DNA from: Acidobacteriota bacterium
Lineage (GTDB): Bacteria; Acidobacteriota; Terriglobia; UBA7540
Assembly (NCBI GenBank): GCA_021828225.1
Contig: JAKASH010000025.1
Coordinates: 1 to 13,641, forward strand
Direction: 5' to 3'
DNA: 13,641 bases
Shown here: one piece after another, positions 1 through 5,613 of the stretch
Position numbering within the stretch: the stretch's first letter is position 1
Layout of the letters: each line of letters opens with the position of its first letter
Program-made: the position numbers and the translations under genes
Notes under the pieces: model-generated
Database searches by the model: none
Seen by the model: only the letters and a program-made list of their open reading frames with translations
What the model was told of the DNA's origin: nothing

Positions 1-1
1 A

Positions 2-412
2 ACCCACAACGTTGCCTGGGGCAACTTCTCAAAGTTCGTTGCTTACACGGTCCAGGTGGACCCGTTCGCCCCGGCCAAAACCGCTCCTGTGGTTGCGTGG
101 GTGGTCACGGCCCTGGAACTTCTGTTCGGCGCACTGCTGATCCTGGGCCTGTTTACGCGCACCACGGCCTTTCTCAGCGGAATCCTGCTGGCGCTGTTTG
201 CCGTGGGCATGTCCGCGGGAACGGGAGCCAAGTCCGCCTTCGACGCTTCGGTCTTTGCCGCTTCCGCCGGGGCGTTCGCGCTTGCTGCGCTCGGCCCCAT
301 CGCCTGGAGCATCGATGCAAGGAAGCGGAAGCAACGGGCTGCTGCTCCGCCGCCGTCTCCGGCCCCGGTCGCGGCAAGCGCCGGCGGTCAGAAGCCGCCG
401 TCAGTTGGCTGA
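2..412 (+). CDS. DoxX family membrane protein, C-terminal part (5' end outside the window)
   Basis: The reading frame is open from the first bases of the window to the stop at 410-412, so the gene begins upstream; about 136 residues are visible. Three hydrophobic segments can be seen: one around VVAWVVTALELLFGALLILG, one around FLSGILLALFAVGMSAG and one around VFAASAGAFALAALGP. The pattern of ELLFGALLILGLFTRTTAFL followed by a second membrane helix is typical of DoxX/DoxD-like four-helix inner membrane proteins, which are often linked to redox or thiol stress. The tail after the last helix is Arg/Lys then Pro/Ala rich and probably cytoplasmic. An internal GTG at 56 opens the same frame but lies inside the conserved region and is not a likely start. 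The gene converges on the next one with only 26 bases between the stops. Family assignment is fairly sure; the specific role is unknown. Confidence 0.75.
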   Translation, partial: THNVAWGNFSKFVAYTVQVDPFAPAKTAPVVAWVVTALELLFGALLILGLFTRTTAFLSGILLALFAVGMSAGTGAKSAFDASVFAASAGAFALAALGPIAWSIDARKRKQRAAAPPPSPAPVAASAGGQKPPSVG

Positions 413-438
413 AGATTCCCGGCGCTCTTCGGGGCTTG

Positions 439-975
439 TTACCGCGCTCGCGCGGTGGCCTTCCGCCCTCGCGACGCCTGGTGCTTAACAGCCGCCTGGT
501 ACTCGCCCTCAAGGTCGAAGACCATGTTGTCGCCCTGCAGTTTGCCGGTATAGGTTCCTTTGCCATGGATGCCTTTCAGCTTGCCGGTTCCGCTGACGAT
601 GGCCCATCGTCCCTTTTCGCTCACGGTCTTGCCATGATCGAGCACCTGTGCCCCGAGAATCCGGTAGCTGAACTCGTCGCCGCTGGCTGTGGTCTCGGTC
701 ACGTATCCGCGCACGTGGGCACGGTTGGCGCGAATTTCCTTGGTGATCGTCGCCACGTCGTTCTGGGTATGAGTGCCTTCGATGTCGATCGGCTTGGTCC
801 AATTGCATTTTCCCTGGCTCATGACGAAGAAATGGTTGGGATGATCGCTGAGCCGCATCACGTGGGTCTGTTCCGGTCCCGAACAGACGACAGTGCCGGC
901 AATCCTGGTTTGTGCCACGGCCAGAGCCGCCGACGCGAAAATCACAAAAGTAAACAGCCCGATTCTGGTTCTCAT
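439..975 (-). CDS. Secreted hypothetical protein, 178 aa
   Basis: Unrecognised small exported protein. The start at 975 is chosen because AAGGAGG lies a few bases upstream and because it gives a clean signal peptide, MRTRIGLFTFVIFASAALAV, with a likely cleavage after AVAQ near residue 22. The longer frame opening at 1026 would bury this signal. The mature part holds two cysteines (C31 and C57) that could form a disulfide in the periplasm, and a Gly/Lys-rich stretch at about 129-145 (GTGKLKGIHGKGTYTGK), which resembles the beta-hairpin repeats of small beta-barrel folds such as allene-oxide-cyclase or lipocalin-like domains. That fold suggestion is only an impression from the pattern. The C-terminal 15 residues are strongly basic. 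It is convergent with the DoxX gene and lies downstream of oxyR on the same strand, 186 bases away. Confidence 0.7.
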   Translation of the reverse strand: MRTRIGLFTFVIFASAALAVAQTRIAGTVVCSGPEQTHVMRLSDHPNHFFVMSQGKCNWTKPIDIEGTHTQNDVATITKEIRANRAHVRGYVTETTASGDEFSYRILGAQVLDHGKTVSEKGRWAIVSGTGKLKGIHGKGTYTGKLQGDNMVFDLEGEYQAAVKHQASRGRKATARAR

Positions 976-1161
976 GAAACCTCCTTGAACAGTTGGATGT
1001 TGCATCAATTTCGGGAAGCGTACCACAAAATGAAAGCGGCTGTTCGCGCACCGGAATGCCGGCGTGCCGGTCCGGCTTTATGGAGCGCCGTCCAGAGCAT
1101 CATGAAATCCGGCGTTCCTGGAATCGCGCGGCCACACCCCTATGATGCCGGAGAGATACCT

Positions 1162-2091
1162 TCAAGCCTTTAAGGGAGCTTTGCCACCCTTGACTCGCTT
1201 TCGGGCGGAGGCAAAGTCATGAAGCGCCTCGATGAAGACCTTCGCCGGCGGCGTCAAATACTTCCCCTTGGCACGCACGATGCCGATGGTTCGGGCCGGC
1301 TGGGGCGCAGCAAATTCGATCAGGCCGGCATCTTCATAATTCCGGTAACGCTGGCTGGCCATTTCCGGCAGAAGCGTGACTCCCGCTCCGGCCGACACCA
1401 TAGCCATCAGAGTGTCAAACTGCCCTCCCTCAAAAACAACGTGAGGATTCAACTGTGCGCGCTTGCAGACTTCCAGCACGTCGTCACGGAAGCAGTGCCC
1501 ATCCTTGAGCAGCAGGAAGGGCTCCTGCGCAACCTCGTCCAGGGTCACCTGGCGGCGCCTTCGCCAGAGCGGGTGGCGCTTGGGAACGGCCAGCAGCATC
1601 CGCTCGTGGAGCAGCGGCTCAGCGATCAGTTCCGGAGCTTCGACGGGAAGACTGAGCAGGGCAAGGTCAAGGTCGCCCTCGGCGAGACCTTTCAGAAGCC
1701 CGTGAGTCAGGTCTTCGACAATGTCGATAGTAATCTCCGGGAAGGCCTCAGAGCAACGCCGGAGGGCTTGCGGCAGGATGTAGGGCGCAACGGTCGGAAT
1801 CACTCCCACATAAGCCTCGCCGGTGTGCAGGCCGAGCATGGCTTTCACGTCGCGCCGGGCGTCTTCAAGATTGTTCAGGATGCGGAGCGCGTGTTCCTGG
1901 AAGCGTTCGCCGAAGGTGGTCAGCCGGATGCGCCGGCCCAGACGGTCGAAGAGCTGGGCGCCCAGTTCGTCCTCGAGCTTGTGAATCTGCTGGCTCAGAG
2001 AAGGCTGGGAGATGCGCTCATGCTCGGCGGCTCGCGTGAAAGAGCCAAAACGGGCCACCGCCTGAAAGTAGCGAAGCTGGTGAAGTTCCAT
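1162..2091 (-). CDS. oxyR: OxyR-type LysR family peroxide-sensing transcriptional regulator
   Basis: A full-length 309-residue LysR-type regulator. Residues 1-60 form the winged helix-turn-helix (MELHQLRYFQAVARFGSFTR, then the SQPSLSQQIHKLE recognition helix), followed by the linker helix and a two-lobed sensor domain from about 90. The sensor contains KDGHCFRDDVLEVCKRA, with cysteines C200 and C209. In E. coli OxyR the redox pair is C199 and C208 inside DGHCLRD, so residue position, nine-residue spacing and flanking motif all agree. That makes this a peroxide sensor that forms an internal disulfide, rather than a generic LysR protein. It is divergent from the ferritin and peroxiredoxin genes, which are its obvious targets. 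Upstream of the ATG there is only a weak AGCAGG, so translation may be leaderless or weak. Its own start codon lies within the predicted OxyR site, which suggests autorepression. Confidence 0.9.
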   Translation of the reverse strand: MELHQLRYFQAVARFGSFTRAAEHERISQPSLSQQIHKLEDELGAQLFDRLGRRIRLTTFGERFQEHALRILNNLEDARRDVKAMLGLHTGEAYVGVIPTVAPYILPQALRRCSEAFPEITIDIVEDLTHGLLKGLAEGDLDLALLSLPVEAPELIAEPLLHERMLLAVPKRHPLWRRRRQVTLDEVAQEPFLLLKDGHCFRDDVLEVCKRAQLNPHVVFEGGQFDTLMAMVSAGAGVTLLPEMASQRYRNYEDAGLIEFAAPQPARTIGIVRAKGKYLTPPAKVFIEALHDFASARKRVKGGKAPLKA

Positions 2092-2126
2092 CCTGCTGGC
2101 CTATGGAATTCATAGGAATTATATAT
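2090..2126. promoter_or_regulatory. Predicted OxyR operator in the oxyR-dps intergenic region
   Basis: The core is the inverted repeat CCTATG-N5-CATAGG at 2100-2116, which contains a LysR T-N11-A motif (T2102, A2114). Read against the OxyR consensus ATAG-N7-CTAT-N7-ATAG-N7-CTAT, the four tetramers here are ATcc (2090), CTAT (2101), ATAG (2112) and aTAT (2123), each 11 bases apart: 13 of 16 bases match and both central tetramers are perfect. The left end overlaps the oxyR start codon, and the right end overlaps the TATAAT of the oxyR promoter and sits just before a dps -10. This placement fits repression of oxyR and activation of dps from one site. Confidence 0.7.
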
Positions 2127-2138
2127 TGGAACTATAAA
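2110..2138 (+). promoter_or_regulatory. Predicted OxyR-activated promoter of the dps gene
   Basis: A good -10 hexamer, TATAAA at 2133-2138, has no recognisable -35: the 17-base spacing points to TCATAG at 2110-2115, which lies within the OxyR operator. A poor -35 covered by an activator site is the usual arrangement at OxyR-activated promoters. Transcription would start near 2145, leaving a leader of about 110 bases before the ferritin gene. Confidence 0.4.
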
Positions 2139-2147
2139 GGAGAACAA
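2118..2147 (-). promoter_or_regulatory. Predicted oxyR promoter
   Basis: On the minus strand there is a perfect -10 hexamer TATAAT (2123 to 2118) and, 18 bases before it, TTGTTC (2147 to 2142) as a 3-of-6 -35. Transcription would start near 2111, about 20 bases before the oxyR ATG and inside the predicted OxyR operator. Confidence 0.45.
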
Positions 2148-2190
2148 CCCAGACTGGAAGGGTAGCGGGTATTCAGTTTGAACAAACCAA

Positions 2191-2225
2191 GCGGGATTTG
2201 CCCGTGAGTGGGGCCAGTAGGCCCC
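2191..2225 (+). other. Two tandem hairpins in the dps leader
   Basis: The first is GCGGG-ATTTG-CCCGT at 2191-2205 (four Watson-Crick pairs plus one G-T). The second is a perfect six-pair stem, GGGGCC-AGTA-GGCCCC, at 2210-2225. No T-run follows, so neither is a normal intrinsic terminator. They end about 17 bases before the ferritin ribosome binding site and could stabilise the mRNA 5' end or tune translation. The role is inference; the base pairing is plain. Confidence 0.5.
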
Positions 2226-2256
2226 AATTTGTCGAAAACAAAAGGAGGGTACCAGT

Positions 2257-2823
2257 ATGGCTCGAGTGGCACGTGAAATAGTCCAAAAGGCCGGCGTGGA
2301 CGTGGATAAGCTCTTGGACATGTTGGTCCGTAACGCCTCGGCGGAGTTGACAACCTTTTACTACTACACGATCTTGCGGGTGAACCTGATCGGTCTGGAA
2401 GGCGAAGGTTTGAAGGAAATAACGGAAGATGCTCGCATCGAAGATCGTAATCACTTTGAAGCCCTGGTTCCGCGCATCTACGAACTGGGAGGCCAGATTC
2501 CGGATGACATGAAGGCCTTCCACGACATGTCGGCCTGCCCGCCGGCTCATCTCCCCAAAGACCCGAGAGACGTTAAGGCCATGCTTGAAATTCTAGTGAA
2601 GGCCGAACGCTGCGCCATTGGAGGCTATAACGCCATCTGCAACATGACGGCCGGAAAAGACCATCGGACTTACGACCTGGCGCTGGCCATCCTTCACGAG
2701 GAAGTCGAGCATGAAGCCTGGTTCTCGGAGTTCCTTGGCGAAGGACCTTCCGGGCACTTCCGGCGGCAGGGCACCGGCTTCTCGAGGAATTCACCCTATA
2801 CCTCGAAGTTCCTCATCCCCTAA
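2257..2823 (+). CDS. Dps-like ferritin (DPSL, thioferritin type)
   Basis: A 188-residue four-helix ferritin-like protein preceded by AAAGGAGGG with good spacing. Likely di-iron ligands are E30, E62/D63 with H66 (EDRNHFE), E117 (KAERC) and E149 with H152 (HEEVEHEAWF), giving two carboxylate-plus-histidine halves inside the bundle. Classical Dps uses an inter-subunit site, so this internal bacterioferritin-like site marks the DPSL subgroup. C94 and C119, 25 residues apart, match the conserved cysteine pair by which I know DPSL proteins such as the Sulfolobus one; C128 is extra. The family forms dodecamers that oxidise Fe(II) with hydrogen peroxide and store the ferric core, protecting DNA from Fenton chemistry. 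It is divergent from oxyR and is followed 109 bases later by the selenoperoxiredoxin, so the two genes are probably co-induced by peroxide. Subgroup call is fairly sure; the exact ligand set needs alignment. Confidence 0.85.
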   Translation: MARVAREIVQKAGVDVDKLLDMLVRNASAELTTFYYYTILRVNLIGLEGEGLKEITEDARIEDRNHFEALVPRIYELGGQIPDDMKAFHDMSACPPAHLPKDPRDVKAMLEILVKAERCAIGGYNAICNMTAGKDHRTYDLALAILHEEVEHEAWFSEFLGEGPSGHFRRQGTGFSRNSPYTSKFLIP

Positions 2824-2835
2824 AATAGGCTTGAG

Positions 2836-2865
2836 TTGACAGGACGGATGCTGGCGCGCGAATAC
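2836..2865 (+). promoter_or_regulatory. Possible internal promoter before the peroxiredoxin gene
   Basis: A perfect -35 TTGACA lies at 2836-2841, just after the ferritin stop, but the -10 region at the expected distance (GAATAC, 2860-2865) is poor. It could give low independent expression of the peroxiredoxin gene, or be chance. Confidence 0.2.
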
Positions 2866-2908
2866 CGGATGCTTTGAAACAGGACACCGCAGGCGGCTTC
2901 GCGCGCCA
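2852..2908 (+). repeat. Long inverted repeat (11-bp stem) between the ferritin and peroxiredoxin genes
   Basis: TGGCGCGCGAA at 2852-2862 pairs perfectly with TTCGCGCGCCA at 2898-2908, enclosing a 35-base loop. The stem is very GC rich and would be stable in the mRNA. It is followed by ACCTGATTTCC rather than a T-run, so it is not a standard terminator. Its right arm ends about 12 bases before the AAGGAGG of the peroxiredoxin gene. Plausible roles are protecting or processing the transcript between the two genes, partial termination, or controlling ribosome access. Confidence 0.6.
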
Positions 2909-2932
2909 CCTGATTTCCAGAAGGAGGTTGGT

Positions 2933-3415
2933 ATGGCACTGAAAGTAGGAGACGCAGCACCCGACTTCAATTTGAAGTCGGCGACCGGCGATGTTCAGGA
3001 GGATCTCAAGCTTTCCAACTGGAAGGGCAGGAAAGTCGTGATCGCTTTTTACGCTTTGGACTTTACGCCCGTTTGACAGGATGAACTCTCGGCAATCCAG
3101 GCGAACCTCGCTGAGTTTGCCGAGCTGAATGCCCAGGTCGTGGGCGTTTGCACCGATTCGGTCTTTTCCCACATCGCCTTCCAGAAATCTCTGGGAGGAT
3201 TGAAATTCCCGCTGGCCGCGGATCGCTGGCCTTACGCTGCCACAGCGCAGGCTTACGGAATTTTCCCACCCACCAAACACGAGATCCCATTCGTGAATGA
3301 TCGGGCCATCTTCATCGTGGACAAGAACGGCAAGATTGCGTGGTCGAGAATTTATGCGCTGCGTGATCTGCCGGATCTCGACGAGGTTTTGGATGCGTTG
3401 CGCGAGATCGCGTGA
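2933..3415 (+). CDS. prxU: Selenocysteine-containing peroxiredoxin (in-frame TGA at 3074-3076)
   Basis: AAGGAGG precedes the ATG. The frame reads as a complete AhpC/TSA peroxiredoxin of 160 residues if TGA 3074-3076 (codon 48) is decoded as selenocysteine. Residue 48 falls exactly at the peroxidatic position: DFTPVUQDEL corresponds to the xFTPVC-xxE motif of cysteine peroxiredoxins, with T45 and the later active-site R124 ([10 protein letters not shown]) in place. The thioredoxin fold is intact on both sides: [10 protein letters not shown] at the N-terminus and [16 protein letters not shown] and the [14 protein letters not shown] strands after the TGA. The only cysteine is C73, in the strand where others have GVSxDS. 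A41 replaces the usual proline of the PxxxTxxC motif. The enzyme reduces hydrogen and organic peroxides with thiol donors. A stem-loop starts 12 bases after the TGA. A sequencing error from TGC/TGT or a null mutation remains possible but less likely. Confidence 0.85.
3088..3124 (+). promoter_or_regulatory. Predicted bacterial SECIS element for the UGA at 3074
   Basis: CTCGGCAA (3088-3095) pairs perfectly with TTGCCGAG (3117-3124). Inside, CAGGCGA and TCGCTG form an upper stem with one bulged G and an ACC loop; alternatively AGG-CGAA-CCT closes a CGAA tetraloop. The apical loop is about 25-28 bases after the UGA, within the spacing expected for a SelB-binding bacterial SECIS, and the CGAA form has a G in the first two loop positions. 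The element lies wholly inside the coding sequence, as bacterial SECIS elements do. Confidence 0.65.
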
Positions 3416-3436
3416 AGCGGACTTCGGAAGCTTTGG

Positions 3437-3453
3437 GGCCCCGTGATGGGGTC
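3437..3453 (+). terminator. Weak terminator-like hairpin after the peroxiredoxin gene
   Basis: GGCCCC-GTGAT-GGGGTC, with five Watson-Crick pairs and one G-T pair, lies about 20 bases after the peroxiredoxin stop. No T-run follows, so termination here would be inefficient or Rho-assisted. A second stem, GCAGCGG/CCGCTGC, lies at 3484-3511. Confidence 0.3.
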
Positions 3454-3526
3454 GCCATAATGAGAGAGAATGATGCCCCGGGTGCAGCGGGGAATAAAGG
3501 CTCGCCGCTGCCCGTGTGCCGCTGCA

Positions 3527-3847
3527 TTATCCGGCGTGGTGACGGACCACGCGGCGCTGGCGGGCCTGCTGACGATCACGATGAAGATCGCGCCGTTGCC
3601 GGACGTAACGGTGCTGAATATTCCTTAAGTGATGCCGGTCCACTCTTGCCTGGACGCTGTGGCGGCCATGTTGCTGAACGTCGGCATGCAGCCTTTGGCG
3701 GGTCCGCTGGATATGCCGGCGTTGGCGCTGCAGTTGCCGGCGGTCCTGATGCCTGTCCACCCGGCCCTGGGCAAAGACTGCGGGTGCCGCCATGACCGAT
3801 CCAGCCAGAACGAATGGCAAAAGCCACCGGAGATTAATTCGAATCAT
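3527..3847 (-). pseudogene. Broken gene for a small secreted protein
   Basis: The start is convincing: AAGGAGG lies six bases before the ATG at 3847, and the first 27 residues are a clear signal peptide (MIRINLRWLLPFVLAGSVMA ending in VFAQ). After that, the same frame turns into an implausible string of Arg, Gln and His (HQDRRQLQRQRRHIQRTR and similar) to the stop at 3527. One frame over, from about 3767, the strand reads GWTGIRTAGNCSANAG, then KGCMPTFSNMAATASRQEWT, with C- and G-rich third positions, until a TAA at 3627-3629; beyond it similar sequence continues (GIFSTVTSGNGAIFIVIV). The simplest reading is one frameshift near the GGGCCGGG at 3767-3774 plus a nonsense codon in a former small secreted protein. 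The family is not recognised. The 106-residue frame could still be translated as such. It converges on the peroxiredoxin gene. Confidence 0.45.
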
Positions 3848-4068
3848 CGCTTCCTCCTTAAGTTGCGTCGCTCCTGCTTCTGTTGCGTAAACCCGTGGCG
3901 AGGAGAAAAGTCTCGGTTTTTCGGCCAGACGTACTATCCTGCCGTTTTCATCCGCGGCCCGGAGGCTGGTTTGCGAGCGGCCCGGGGAGTCAAGGAATCA
4001 GAAAGCGTGCTGTATGATGGTAAAGGGCGCGCCTATGAGCGCGAGTGAAGAGTCGGAGGAAGATTAGC
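3848..4068. other. Divergent intergenic region
   Basis: About 220 bases between the broken secreted-protein gene (minus) and the next secreted protein (plus). TATGAT at 4013-4018 is a fair -10 for the plus-strand gene, but no matching -35 is seen. GGAGG at 4055-4059 is that gene's ribosome binding site. Nothing else is recognised. Confidence 0.3.
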
Positions 4069-4599
4069 ATGAAGGTCTTTGCATACAGCCTGCTTTCCCT
4101 GTGCCTGCTCGTGAACCCTGCCTTTGGGCAGCAGAACACCAAAGGCGAGCAGAACCCGCTGGTCCATGGGAAATTGATGTATGTGGGGCGGATGCCTGAG
4201 AATATCGACACTTGGATTGTGTACGCCCTCAAGGCATGGGGCAAGTACACGCCAACTCGCGAGTCTGAAGGCGTGGATCTCACCATGAAGGCTACCGCAC
4301 CCGAAAGAAGAACCCGATACGTCATGCGGAATGGCATCCCTCAGCCTTCAAAAGTTCCGGAAAAGCGCGATCATAAGCCAGTCCTTTTTTCCGTTGATGT
4401 AAACGATTGGGTCACCGGCCGGCTGGTTTGGCAAGCGGATATTCTCGATCGCAAACCGAAGAACAATCCGTCAACGAAGCCGGGTGCAGACGTCGAGATT
4501 GATGCCAGGGGACTGTCAACCGAGCAGATTGCCCAGGCCATCATCAGGGCGCTCCGATCCTATGTGGATCACCTTGCATCGCAGCACGAGGTTCATTAG
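4069..4599 (+). CDS. Secreted hypothetical protein, 176 aa
   Basis: Unrecognised. The ATG at 4069 is preferred over the GTG at 4045 because GGAGG lies nine bases upstream and the product then begins with a standard signal peptide, MKVFAYSLLSLCLLVNPAFG, cleaved before QQ at about residue 20. The mature protein is about 155 residues, soluble, mixed alpha/beta, with the pattern IDTWIVYALKAWGKYTPTRE near the N-terminus and VDVNDWVTGRLVWQADILDR in the middle. It ends in a helix (STEQIAQAIIRALRSYVDHL). It has no cysteines outside the signal and no lipobox, so it is probably free in the periplasm or exported. The layout recalls the small exported proteins of unknown function common in Acidobacteriota. 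It is followed 82 bases later by the reductase gene on the same strand; a functional link is not evident. Confidence 0.65.
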   Translation: MKVFAYSLLSLCLLVNPAFGQQNTKGEQNPLVHGKLMYVGRMPENIDTWIVYALKAWGKYTPTRESEGVDLTMKATAPERRTRYVMRNGIPQPSKVPEKRDHKPVLFSVDVNDWVTGRLVWQADILDRKPKNNPSTKPGADVEIDARGLSTEQIAQAIIRALRSYVDHLASQHEVH

Positions 4600-4681
4600 C
4601 AACCTCCGCTCTGAAAAGCAGGCCCGCTTGCGTTCGCGATAATCAACAGGCGGGTTGAGGATTAAGGCGGAATCGGCCGTT

Positions 4682-5527
4682 ATGAAAATAGCGATTACCG
4701 GATCGGCGGGATTGTTTGGACACGGACTTGCGCAGGTCGTCAGCAAGCGTCACACCGTGTTTGCGATGGGGCGGCCGGAAGCAGACATCACGAAATTCGA
4801 GGAGGTTCGAACAGCCTTCCTGAAATTCCGGCCGGAGGTGGTGATCCACGCAGCCGCGATTCCCAGCCCTGACGTTTGCGAGGCGGACCCGGCGCAGGCG
4901 TATCTTGTCAACGTTCATGGCACTCGCCATGTGGCCGACGCTGCCAATGAGATTGGCGCCGGAGTCGCCTATATCTCGAGCGATTCGGTTTTTGATGGCG
5001 AGAAGCAGACCCCTTATGTGGAGTCTGATCCAACGATTCCGCCAACTGTTTACGGACGGACGAAGTTGCGAAGCGAGCACCTGGTTGCAGCATTGCCCAG
5101 ACATTGGATCTTTCGGGTTTCAGTCCTTTTCGGGCCTGGGAAAGCAAACTTTATTGAGAAGGGTCTTCGGGCGATGGCAGCCGGCAAGCCGTATGTGGTA
5201 GCTTCGGACCAGATGGGCAGTACGTTGTACACTTTGGACGGAGCTGCAAAAATCATCGAGGTCATCGAGAGTGGGCGTTGTGGCCTTTACCATCTTTCAA
5301 ACCAGGGAGCCTGTTCCCGCTACGAATTGGCGAAATACGCGGCGGAGAAAGCAAACCTCGATTTAAGCAAGTTGGTCGGAATCTCGTCTGACCAGATGGG
5401 CCGCCGAGCTAAGCGGCTGAAATATGCCGTAATGGAAATGCGAGCGCTAAAGGAGGCTGGCTTTTCTCTCCCGAGATCCTGGCAGGCCGCCTTGGATGAG
5501 TATCTCCAGCCTTTGCTTCCGCTTTGA
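4682..5527 (+). CDS. RmlD-like NAD(P)-dependent sugar reductase/epimerase (extended SDR family)
   Basis: A 281-residue extended short-chain dehydrogenase. The N-terminal Rossmann motif is ITGSAGLFG (G7, G10, G13). H56AAA lies in the position of the HxAA motif, YISSDSVFDG (97-106) supplies the catalytic Ser/Thr region, and Y124GRTK128 is the YxxxK catalytic pair. The SDSVFDG, YGRTKLRSE and FGPGKANFIEKGL stretches are typical of the RmlD substrate-binding family (dTDP-4-dehydrorhamnose reductase). The expected reaction is NAD(P)H-dependent reduction of a dTDP-4-keto-6-deoxysugar, feeding cell-wall or exopolysaccharide rhamnose. No rmlA, rmlB or rmlC neighbour is present, so the substrate may be another nucleotide sugar. 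The ATG at 4682 is favoured because the protein then opens directly at the Rossmann strand; AAGGCGG lies about 12 bases upstream. A TTG at 4655 would add nine unconserved residues. Confidence 0.8.
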   Translation: MKIAITGSAGLFGHGLAQVVSKRHTVFAMGRPEADITKFEEVRTAFLKFRPEVVIHAAAIPSPDVCEADPAQAYLVNVHGTRHVADAANEIGAGVAYISSDSVFDGEKQTPYVESDPTIPPTVYGRTKLRSEHLVAALPRHWIFRVSVLFGPGKANFIEKGLRAMAAGKPYVVASDQMGSTLYTLDGAAKIIEVIESGRCGLYHLSNQGACSRYELAKYAAEKANLDLSKLVGISSDQMGRRAKRLKYAVMEMRALKEAGFSLPRSWQAALDEYLQPLLPL

Positions 5528-5613
5528 TCGATTTCCCCGCTTCTCTTGCGAGAGCCGGAACTTCAATCGCCTGATTCGATGCAGGGCCGGCCTTTGATGG
5601 TCCGGGTAGGGTT
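5528..5613. other. Convergent intergenic region
   Basis: Gap between the stop of the sugar reductase (plus) and that of the MBL hydrolase (minus). It holds small stems such as TCTC-TTGC-GAGA and a GGCCGGCC palindrome, but no stem followed by a T-run on either strand, so no clear bidirectional terminator. Confidence 0.3.

Noticed and set aside
97..1173. A 358-codon plus-strand open frame
   Set aside because: It overlaps the DoxX gene in another frame and runs antisense through the secreted protein gene, which has a good ribosome binding site and signal peptide. Its product is Arg-rich with no domain.
2210..2225. GGGGCC/GGCCCC hairpin as a terminator upstream of the ferritin gene
   Set aside because: It is followed by AATTTG rather than a run of T, and a terminator here would cut off the gene that has the good -10 and OxyR site upstream.
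3074..3076. TGA as a true stop, giving a 47-residue peptide and a separate downstream gene
   Set aside because: Conserved peroxiredoxin sequence continues in the same frame with no new ribosome binding site, the TGA is at the catalytic residue, and a SECIS-like stem follows. A read error cannot be fully excluded.
3629..4048. Plus-strand frame (starting GTG) that looks protein-like at first
   Set aside because: It is in antisense register with the minus-strand secreted-protein gene, no ribosome binding site precedes it, and it runs through the reverse of that gene's signal peptide and promoter region.
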